In this document: in pieces, positions 1-6,017 of the stretch | Layout of the letters: each line of letters opens with the position of its first letter | How positions within the stretch are numbered: the first letter of the stretch is position 1 | From: Candidatus Delongbacteria bacterium | GTDB taxonomy: Bacteria > CAIWAD01 > BS150m-G50 | DNA length: 9,344 bases | Direction: 5' to 3' | NCBI GenBank assembly: GCA_016784425.1 | Contig: JADHUQ010000091.1 | Span: forward strand, 1 to 9,344 | Notes under the pieces: model-generated | Database searches by the model: none | Told to the model about the DNA's origin: nothing | Seen by the model: the letters and a program-made list of their open reading frames with translations, nothing else | Position numbers and translations under genes: made by a program

Positions 1-1568
1 ATCATCACCACTCCGGGGCGCTTCCAGCTGTTGACAGAAACCGTGGCGGTGCCGTTGGTGGTGTTGACGATCAGGGTATCACTGCCGGACAGTGCCCGGT
101 ACCAGTAACGGTTTGAATCACCGGCGATAGACATGCTGACTGAATCTGGTGCCGTAACGATACTGAAAGCTACCTGCACCTCCTCGGAGACCGCATACCC
201 GCTGGGATCGAGCACCTGGGCGTGTACCGGTGTCTGTGACATCGCACCTGAACCCATGATCTCGATGACCGGATTATTCGCCAGCAGAACGATATTGGCC
301 GGAATACCGGCGTTGAGATTGATGAAAGTGCTGGTGGTAATGGAGTCGGCACCAACATAGACTGTCGCGGTAATCTCTGCCAGACCGGAACTGGTGCCCA
401 TCTGGAACAGCGAGCTGCATTGCCCGTTTTCATCGGTGGTTCCCAGGGGAGAGATGCCGCCGAGGGTGGTTCTGAAACGGACATTGGTGCCGGAACCGAC
501 CAGGTTGTTCAACGGATCGTAAACCGTGGCGGTGATGAGGGAGGAGATAACACCACCCTCCTGCGGCAGAGACTGGTACTGGCTTTCCAATACGATCTCA
601 GCGGGATCGCCGATCCCCTGGAGGACCTGGTAGGTACGGATATCCTCCAGTGAGCCGTAAGTCGCCGTAACTGTCAAAGTGCCGGTTGTGTTGACCGAGA
701 TAAAGTAGGCGGTGGCGACGCCCTGCTCGTTGGTTGTTGAGACGCCGGTAATGATACCCAGCGAAGCGGACCAGTGAATGATCTGGTTGGCAATGGCGTG
801 ACCGTTCAGAGTCAACTGCGCCCGGAACTCGGTTTCATCCGTGTTACTGGGATCGGTGTAAATCGGTCCGCTCAGGGGGGAGATGATCTCCAGGTTCATC
901 TCGGACGATTCCGACTCGGTGATCACAAAAGTCTGGTTGGTCAGGGTAATCTCGGCAGCCGGATCGGTTACGGTGCCGGAGACCCAGGTGCTGTCATAGA
1001 TGGTCGTCCCGTTCTGATCAACACCACTGGTGAAGGTGGCCAGTGCCAGACCGGAGGCGTCCGCCTGTGCCGAGGATGTAATCACCCCGTTACCGGGCGG
1101 GTTGAGGCCAAAGTTGACCATCACTCCAGCCATGCCGTTTCCATTCTGGCCGGTAACCTGTGCCCTGATCTGGTAATCACGGGTGCTGTCTTCCGGTACG
1201 ATCTGGATCTGTGGTGAAGCCTGCATGGTCAATGAGGTCAGTACCTGGTGGCGGACTTCGATAGTGGTTGTATCCAGGGCACTGCCAGCCTGAGCCGCGA
1301 TGGAGACGATGAAGTCTTCGGTGATATCCATCCCCTGGATTGTCTGGTAAATGTACTTGATCTGACCCTGGGCATTGGTGACGGTATCGGCACCAGCCAG
1401 GGCGAGAGCGCCGTCACTGCCAGCTACCAGCGAGATATCTATCTCAACACCGGGAATGGCAAGTGAACGGGAATTGAGAGCAGTCACCAGCAGCGTGTCG
1501 ACCACGCTTGACTGCGCATAGTTTACATAAAGGATCGGTTGCGCGGCACTGATGTACAAGCGACTTAC
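1..1568 (-). repeat. Divergent tandem Ig-like domain repeats (protein level)
   Basis: At least five repeats are visible only in translation, marked by the T(N/D)xxG-type turn at residues 103, 208, 318, 417 and 543. The spacings between these turns are 105, 110, 99 and 126 residues. The repeats are strongly diverged in sequence, with no obvious near-identical DNA units, so the array looks old rather than recently expanded. The array continues beyond the left edge. Confidence 0.65.
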
Positions 1569-1685
1569 GGTCTGTGTGTTCTGACTCTGTTCCTCGCTAC
1601 TGGAGACGACCCTGCGGTCACATCCAGTAAACAGCAGAAATATGATCAGAATCAGAGCAGAAGCTTTGAAGAGATTCTTTCTCAT
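1..1685 (-). CDS. Lipoprotein with tandem bacterial Ig-like (Big/invasin-type) repeats, 3' end outside window
   Basis: An open frame of 561 codons runs from the ATG at 1685 to the left edge with no stop. The N-terminus MRKNLFK plus a hydrophobic stretch ending LLFTGC is a lipoprotein signal with the lipid-bearing Cys at residue 22. Phe at -3 is slightly off consensus. Asp at +2 is an inner-membrane retention signal in E. coli, but that rule may not apply here. A polar linker rich in Ser, Glu and Gln (28-41) leads into at least five Ig-like domains of about 100-125 residues (roughly 40-147, 148-261, 262-361, 362-458, 459 onward). Several carry the loop motif typical of Big_1 domains: TNAQG (103), ADASG (208), TNEQG (318), TDENG (417) and TNGTA (543). 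The start has AAGGAG 7 nt upstream inside pilQ and overlaps the pilQ stop by 4 nt. Function is unknown. A stalk, an adhesin or a secretin-associated factor are all possible. Confidence 0.85.
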   Translation of the reverse strand, partial: MRKNLFKASALILIIFLLFTGCDRRVVSSSEEQSQNTQTVSRLYISAAQPILYVNYAQSSVVDTLLVTALNSRSLAIPGVEIDISLVAGSDGALALAGADTVTNAQGQIKYIYQTIQGMDITEDFIVSIAAQAGSALDTTTIEVRHQVLTSLTMQASPQIQIVPEDSTRDYQIRAQVTGQNGNGMAGVMVNFGLNPPGNGVITSSAQADASGLALATFTSGVDQNGTTIYDSTWVSGTVTDPAAEITLTNQTFVITESESSEMNLEIISPLSGPIYTDPSNTDETEFRAQLTLNGHAIANQIIHWSASLGIITGVSTTNEQGVATAYFISVNTTGTLTVTATYGSLEDIRTYQVLQGIGDPAEIVLESQYQSLPQEGGVISSLITATVYDPLNNLVGSGTNVRFRTTLGGISPLGTTDENGQCSSLFQMGTSSGLAEITATVYVGADSITTSTFINLNAGIPANIVLLANNPVIEIMGSGAMSQTPVHAQVLDPSGYAVSEEVQVAFSIVTAPDSVSMSIAGDSNRYWYRALSGSDTLIVNTTNGTATVSVNSWKRPGVVM

Positions 1686-3082
1686 GATCCCTCTCCTTGT
1701 AGAATGTCCTGCAATAGCATTTCGTCTTCTATGCGTTGAATAACAGTTGGTTTGATGGGATGGAAATCCCCTTCCGGTCTCAAGATGTGTGGAGTCACCT
1801 CGATCACCAGGTCACTCTGGCTGATCTGATCTTCCGTGGAACGGAACAGCAGTCCGATTAACGGCAGGTCACCCAGAATGGGTACTTTATTCAGAACCTT
1901 TGTTTTCTTGCGATCCAGCAGGCCGGCGATAATGATTGACTCACCGTCCCTTACCCGGATAGTGGTAGTAGCAGTCCGCTTCTTGATCTGGGGAATGTCC
2001 TTATTGGGACCTTTCCAGTCAACGATGTTGGACACTTCCGGAATGATAGTGGTCGTGATAAAACCGTCGGAGTTGATTTTGGGCGTTATACGCAGAATAA
2101 CGCCGACCTCTTCCTGCTTGACGGTAATCTGCTGCGTGTTGCCCCCCGCCTGGAAAACATAAGAGATCAGGTCGATAACTTTGATCTCCGCTTCGCGGTT
2201 GTTCATGGTGGTGACTGAGGAATTGGCCAGCATGTGTGCCATATGATTACGCAGCATATAGTTGAGGGTAATGTCAAAGGTAGAGAGCTGACGGGAGAAA
2301 TGTCCCATATCCTTGATGTCGATCGGTTGAAACGGCATCTGGTCCGGCAGCTGACCGGTGTTGGTGGAAGCTTCCCCAACGACTACCGGTTCACCACCGG
2401 GTCCGACATCATTCTCGGCGATGATGGTAGTCAGACTGTTCAGCTTGGACCAGTCGATTCCAAGCAGCTGTTCGTCATTTATATTGACTTCGATGATGCG
2501 GGCTTCCAGGGTGATCTGGGGTGCCGGGCGATCCACCTGTTTCACCGCCGCTTCGATCTCAGCGATAACCTTGGGACTGGTGCGGACGATCAGCCGGTTA
2601 CCGGAAACATCGACGGTGATGCTCTCAGTGAAATCGGCCAGCATCTTGGCGACCTCTTCAGCATCGGCGTACTGAAGAGTAATGACATAAGAATTGACGC
2701 CGACCTCCTGTTTCAAAACTTTGGGGTCGCCGACAAGTATGGAATTGCCCACGATATCATAGGCCAGACCAACGGAGCGGACTACCAGGTTGATCGCCTG
2801 ATCAGCCGGAACGTCGTGCAGGTGCAGGGTAATCTTGTCCTGCTGCTCTACTTCCGGTCCGGTCACGATGTTGAGACCTGACTTCTCAGCGAGTATAGCC
2901 AGAACATCCGGTAACGATGCATCCTGGGCGTCGAGTGTGACGCGGATAGCTGACATGTCAATTTTCGCCGGAGCATCAACTCCGACTGCCGCCGGGGCGG
3001 CTATAAGTCCGGTTTGTCCCCAGAGCAGCAGCCCTGTGAATAGAAGAACGGAAAACCAGGAAATGTGTCTTACCAGTTTCAT
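1682..3082 (-). CDS. pilQ: Type IV pilus secretin PilQ (short form)
   Basis: PilQ forms the outer-membrane channel through which the pilus passes. This 466-residue protein has a signal peptide (MKLVRHISW, then a hydrophobic core, cleavage probably near AA|PAAVG at 28-31). An N0/STN-type domain spans about 45-118 (TLDAQDASLPDVLAILAEKS, GNSILVGDP). An N1/secretin-N domain spans about 128-185 (YVITLQYADAEEVAKML, NRLIVRTSP). The secretin core is at about 190-435, with QITLEARIIEVN, the signature VPILGDLPLIGLLF at 400-413, and the closing strand SDLVIEVTPHILRP. Proteobacterial PilQ proteins are about 700 residues with N-terminal AMIN domains. I see no room for AMIN domains here. A tail of about 30 residues (437-466), probably helical, extends past the barrel. 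AAGGAG lies 7 nt before the ATG. The TGA stop overlaps the next gene's ATG as ATGA. Confidence 0.96.
   Translation of the reverse strand: MKLVRHISWFSVLLFTGLLLWGQTGLIAAPAAVGVDAPAKIDMSAIRVTLDAQDASLPDVLAILAEKSGLNIVTGPEVEQQDKITLHLHDVPADQAINLVVRSVGLAYDIVGNSILVGDPKVLKQEVGVNSYVITLQYADAEEVAKMLADFTESITVDVSGNRLIVRTSPKVIAEIEAAVKQVDRPAPQITLEARIIEVNINDEQLLGIDWSKLNSLTTIIAENDVGPGGEPVVVGEASTNTGQLPDQMPFQPIDIKDMGHFSRQLSTFDITLNYMLRNHMAHMLANSSVTTMNNREAEIKVIDLISYVFQAGGNTQQITVKQEEVGVILRITPKINSDGFITTTIIPEVSNIVDWKGPNKDIPQIKKRTATTTIRVRDGESIIIAGLLDRKKTKVLNKVPILGDLPLIGLLFRSTEDQISQSDLVIEVTPHILRPEGDFHPIKPTVIQRIEDEMLLQDILQGEGS
1690..1698 (-). promoter_or_regulatory. Ribosome binding site of the Ig-repeat lipoprotein, inside pilQ
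   Basis: AAGGAGAGG lies 7 nt (core to ATG) upstream of the lipoprotein start and is formed by the last codons of pilQ. Together with the ATGA stop/start overlap it fixes the start at 1685 and points to translational coupling with the secretin. Confidence 0.8.
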
Positions 3083-3098
3083 CCAATTGCTCCTTGGT

Positions 3099-3656
3099 CT
3101 AGTAATTATCTCTCATAGTTGCTCTCTCTTCAGCCAGCCGCTTGGAAAGTTCCTTCTCCAGTGGCAGGGTTAAAACGCGGCCCTCGGTACGGACCAGCAT
3201 CTCAGCCTGGCGGATCGTCATCACCTGATACTTGCCATTGTCGAAGCTCTCCCCTTCCCTGACGATCAGGTTTTTGCCCTTGAGGCGAATAATCGCCGCC
3301 GGGGCACCCTGGTTGCCACTGGCGAGAATCGTGCTGCTCAACCGCGGCAGCTGTTCATGCTTCTGGGCATAGAATTCAGGATTATCCATGAAGGTCAGGT
3401 TCATGACAACACGGGTCAGATCCAGTGGATCCTGGGCCAGTTTAAACTCGAAGTCCGCCTGGCGTGCCAGACTCTCCTCCAGACGATTAACTGTATTCAA
3501 CAGGGTGACATCGGTACCTGCCTCACCGGAATGAATGCTGCGATACAACTCATCCACTCTATCATCCAGGAAAAAGGCGCGATAGGCAAAGACGATTACC
3601 GCCAGTGTCAGCAGGATCAACAAGATATTCCAGATAAATGTTTTCAGATTGCTCAT
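3099..3656 (-). CDS. PilP-position protein: membrane-anchored, with PilP/GspC-like C-terminal domain
   Basis: A 185-residue protein in the slot that pilP occupies in pilMNOPQ operons. Proteobacterial PilP is a lipoprotein with an N-terminal lipobox, whereas this protein has no Cys and carries an uncleaved-looking membrane helix (about 7-26). A predicted helical or extended linker follows, with DPLDLTRVVMNLTFMDNP at 76-93. The C-terminal segment 118-167 (APAAIIRLKGKNLIVREGES, then KYQVMTIRQAEMLV and GRVLTLPLEKE) resembles the small beta-domain of PilP and the HR domain of GspC. In both families that domain contacts the secretin N0 domain. The likely role is to bridge PilN/PilO to PilQ, as in T2SS GspC. 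GAGG lies 5 nt before the ATG, just after the pilO stop. pilQ begins 16 nt downstream. Assignment rests on position, topology and a short motif match. Confidence 0.7.
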   Translation of the reverse strand: MSNLKTFIWNILLILLTLAVIVFAYRAFFLDDRVDELYRSIHSGEAGTDVTLLNTVNRLEESLARQADFEFKLAQDPLDLTRVVMNLTFMDNPEFYAQKHEQLPRLSSTILASGNQGAPAAIIRLKGKNLIVREGESFDNGKYQVMTIRQAEMLVRTEGRVLTLPLEKELSKRLAEERATMRDNY

Positions 3657-3663
3657 AGCTGCC

Positions 3664-4227
3664 TCAAATGGTTGACTTCGACCTGATCAGGGTCAAAGTG
3701 TTCAGGTGAACCATAAAATCGTGCTGTTGGATATCTTCCAGGGTACGGGCACGTATCAGTTCATTTACCTCGTTGATGATCCGAAAACCGTCGATCGTAA
3801 CCATTCGATCGGATTTCTCCAGAATCGTAACCAGTTCGCTGAATTTGGCGAACGTAGTATGAATAGTCAGATGATATGGTGTACGGATGAAGTTCTGCTC
3901 CCGCTTGCGCTTGGCTGCCTCCAATCCCTTCAGGTTGATACCGAGCTGCTGGGTGAGATCAATAACCTCATTCATGAACGGAACCGAGGCGTCTTCAGCG
4001 AGGGAGTCCTCAATGGAACTGGCGAGGTTGCTGTTGATCAACTTCGCTACCCGGTCCAGGTTACTGTTGAGGATCTGGGCGGAAATCAGCTTCTCCTGTT
4101 CCACCAGCAGCTCCTGCTCCAGATCGTGCAGTTGCTGGGGTTTGCCGGGCAGTAGAATGGAATAGATCCAATACTGCCAACCTACGAAGAGAACCAGAAT
4201 CAGTAAACCGACGATATTGCGCTTCAT
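3664..4227 (-). CDS. pilO: Type IV pilus assembly protein PilO
   Basis: PilO forms heterodimers with PilN in the inner membrane and periplasm and helps position the pilus machine under the secretin. This 187-residue protein has a short cytoplasmic N-terminus and one membrane helix (about 5-25). A coiled coil occupies about 33-65. A C-terminal ferredoxin-like domain contains PFMNEVIDLTQQLGI (83-97), TPYHLTIHTTFAKFSELVTI (116-135) and DRMVTIDGFRI (140-150), the usual PilO pattern. AGGAA lies 5 nt before the ATG. The gene is slightly shorter than Pseudomonas PilO (about 207 residues). It stops 7 nt before the next gene. Confidence 0.93.
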   Translation of the reverse strand: MKRNIVGLLILVLFVGWQYWIYSILLPGKPQQLHDLEQELLVEQEKLISAQILNSNLDRVAKLINSNLASSIEDSLAEDASVPFMNEVIDLTQQLGINLKGLEAAKRKREQNFIRTPYHLTIHTTFAKFSELVTILEKSDRMVTIDGFRIINEVNELIRARTLEDIQQHDFMVHLNTLTLIRSKSTI

Positions 4228-4253
4228 TTATATTCCTATTATCAATGCTTGTG

Positions 4254-4883
4254 CTATCTGTTGATCTGTTGCAGGTCACGGTCGGTATTGGTGCGGAAGG
4301 CGCGTGGTTTGAAGCGATTCAGCACCTCACAGACTACGTTGAACTTGAGGATAGACTCATTCTGTACAGTGATCCGTTCAGACAGCTGGAATTTGACACT
4401 GGCGAAATTCTGACTGAAAAGCGGATTGGCGTTCAATCCGTCAACAAAGTCCATTACATCGAATACCGGTTCACGGTTAGGCATGATCCGTACCACACCA
4501 AAGATATTGAGTGTGCCTTTTTCGTACTTGACACTGGTAATGGCAAGATGCTCCGTAACCTCCTCACCCAGACCCTGCAGTTTGCGTGCCCAGAGCAGAC
4601 GGCTGTTCTCAAGCTCATTGAGCTGCATGATATCCTCACGGGAGAGTTGATTACCGGTTTCCCGCAGATGCTGAATCTCGTCCCTGACCTCTTGCAGCTG
4701 ATCCTGCTTGTCACTGATCAGGGTGGTAAGCCGGTTGGCGTGATGCTGGGAGTACCAGCCAACTGCAACTGCTGCCAGTACAAAGACTACCAGAACGATC
4801 CAGCGCCCCAGTTCCATCTGCCGCTGCAGCTTGGAGACTTTGTCCTCGCCCTTATTGAAATTGATACGATACTGATGAACCAC
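4254..4883 (-). CDS. pilN: Type IV pilus assembly protein PilN
   Basis: PilN is a bitopic inner-membrane protein that pairs with PilO and docks to PilM through its cytoplasmic N-terminus. This 209-residue protein begins MVHQYRINFN, which carries the INF/INL-type peptide that PilM binds. A single membrane helix follows at about residues 27-45. A periplasmic coiled coil spans about 48-110, rich in Gln/Glu/Leu heptads (for example TLISDKQDQLQEVRDEIQHL). A small C-terminal alpha/beta domain with ITSVKYEKGTLNIFGV and the VMDFVDGLN helix ends the protein. The start is GTG, sharing one base with the pilM stop. The GAGGAG site 6 nt upstream supports it. pilO begins 26 nt downstream. The short basic tail after residue 189 is not a feature I recognise. 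Confidence 0.93.
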   Translation of the reverse strand: MVHQYRINFNKGEDKVSKLQRQMELGRWIVLVVFVLAAVAVGWYSQHHANRLTTLISDKQDQLQEVRDEIQHLRETGNQLSREDIMQLNELENSRLLWARKLQGLGEEVTEHLAITSVKYEKGTLNIFGVVRIMPNREPVFDVMDFVDGLNANPLFSQNFASVKFQLSERITVQNESILKFNVVCEVLNRFKPRAFRTNTDRDLQQINR

Positions 4884-5941
4884 TACTCACTCCTCATGGC
4901 TAAGCCGACGGAGACGACCATATTGGCGGGGTTGCTATCTATCTGTTCCGCAGTCTCAAGGGCGCGGAAAGGATTATACACCTCAACCGGCAGACTGATT
5001 TTCTCACTCAGGTACTCGTCAAAACCAATGAGATTAGCACTGCCACCGCTGAGTACTACCAGGTTGAACTGATTCTGACCGGTTTCCTTAATGTAATAGC
5101 GCAGAGTGCGGCTGATCTCATCGACCAGTTCATCGATTTTGGTTTTCTCCTGAATTGCCAGTGCGCCCCCCTCATCCGGGGATGTGGACTGGAAGGCGGC
5201 GATCCCCTCCTCAATCTTGATCGCTTCCGCTGCCGAGTAGTTGATATCCCGCCGTTTGGCCAGCTCATTGGTGAAGTGATGACCCCCGATCGGAATATCG
5301 CGGCTGAAGATCCGGTCCTGTCTGCCGTCTACGACAACAGTGGTGTGGCGAGCGCCGACATTGAGGAAAATGATGACCCCCTCTTCCGGGTAATCCTCCA
5401 GACCGAAATAAGCGTTGACCATTGCCAGCGGCTCCAGATTGACGGCACCAACCTTAAAACCTGCCTCAGTCAGCAGATCCTCGTGAAAACTATACAGCTT
5501 TTTGGTGCTGGCAGCCAGCAGGATGCGCAACTGTTCCGGGTTTTGAGGATCCTCCCCCAGTACCTGGAAATCGATGATGGTGTCGCTCTCGTCGATCGGC
5601 AGATGCTTGCGGGCTTCAAAAGTCAGCGAAGTACTGAGTTCCTCGTTGGTCATCTGGATCGACTTGATCTCCTTCAGGCTGGTAGCCGCGCCACCCAGCC
5701 CGGTGACCAGGTTGGTTTTCTGTGGTTTGATGTTGAATTTGGTGATCAGTTTCTTGATGGCACCGAGTGAATCGATGCTGCTCAGCTTGGTCGGGTCGTA
5801 GCTCTCAACCCTCTCGTAGAGCGGCACCTGGCCGGTCTTGATAACCCGGTAACCCTGCTTGAGATGCTCCAGCAGTACACCTTTGACGGTGAAAGTGCCG
5901 ATATCGAGTCCCAGAATATGATTCGATCTGCTTCCAATCAT
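4883..5941 (-). CDS. pilM: Type IV pilus assembly actin-like ATPase PilM
   Basis: PilM is a cytoplasmic FtsA/actin-like protein that binds ATP and the N-terminal peptide of PilN, linking the alignment complex to the pilus motor. This 352-residue protein matches the usual family length. The phosphate-1 motif LGLDIGTFTVKG is at residues 10-21 and the phosphate-2 type segment FLNVGARHTTVVV at 192-204. IFSRDIPIGGHHFTNELA is at 211-228, and the adenosine motif VVLSGGSANLIGFDEYL at 295-311. The C-terminal SVGLAMR is also typical. The start ATG follows the 76-nt spacer. The TAG stop shares its final G with the GTG start of pilN, indicating translational coupling of two physically interacting partners. 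Nothing in the protein looks truncated. Confidence 0.96.
   Translation of the reverse strand: MIGSRSNHILGLDIGTFTVKGVLLEHLKQGYRVIKTGQVPLYERVESYDPTKLSSIDSLGAIKKLITKFNIKPQKTNLVTGLGGAATSLKEIKSIQMTNEELSTSLTFEARKHLPIDESDTIIDFQVLGEDPQNPEQLRILLAASTKKLYSFHEDLLTEAGFKVGAVNLEPLAMVNAYFGLEDYPEEGVIIFLNVGARHTTVVVDGRQDRIFSRDIPIGGHHFTNELAKRRDINYSAAEAIKIEEGIAAFQSTSPDEGGALAIQEKTKIDELVDEISRTLRYYIKETGQNQFNLVVLSGGSANLIGFDEYLSEKISLPVEVYNPFRALETAEQIDSNPANMVVSVGLAMRSE
4890..4895 (-). promoter_or_regulatory. Ribosome binding site deciding the GTG start of pilN
   Basis: GAGGAG sits 6 nt before a GTG that shares its first base with the last base of the pilM TAG. This spacing, and the conserved INF motif just after the start, select GTG at 4883. 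Confidence 0.8.
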
Positions 5942-6017
5942 TAAACAGGTATCCTTCCTCTATCCACATAAATTGATTTACAATGATCTGACAACCGCCC
6001 CGCTTTTAACAATCCGC
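5942..6017 (-). promoter_or_regulatory. 76-nt spacer upstream of pilM, possible internal promoter
   Basis: This is the only gap longer than 26 nt between genes in the window. Reading on the minus strand it goes from G+C-rich to A+T-rich towards pilM. TTGTCA (5994-5989) resembles a sigma-70 -35 box. The hexamer 17-18 nt downstream (TTATGT or TATGTG near 5965-5971) is a poor -10 match. GAGGAAGGA at 5960-5952 is the likely pilM ribosome binding site, though 10 nt or more from the ATG. I see no convincing terminator hairpin, so readthrough from the pseudopilin genes is likely. A promoter here is speculative. Confidence 0.25.

Noticed and set aside
170..484. Minus-strand 104-codon frame inside the lipoprotein gene
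   Set aside because: It is out of frame with the continuous lipoprotein reading frame, which carries the Ig-like motifs. Its Pro/Arg/Ser-rich translation is typical of a shadow frame.
774..1217. Plus-strand open frame of 147 codons, with a neighbour at 1248-1466
   Set aside because: Both are antisense to the Ig-repeat lipoprotein, whose frame is continuous through this region with signal peptide and repeat motifs.
2234..2881. Plus-strand open frame of 215 codons
   Set aside because: It lies antisense to the N0/N1 and secretin region of pilQ, and its length is explained by the codon pattern of the opposite strand.
4245..5072. Plus-strand open frame of 275 codons
   Set aside because: It lies antisense to pilN and the end of pilM, both strongly supported by family motifs. 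Its translation shows no recognisable domain.
5942..6017. Possible terminator or operator hairpin between the PilX-like gene and pilM
   Set aside because: Only a very short inverted repeat (ATTG/CAAT) is present, with no G+C-rich stem followed by a T run.
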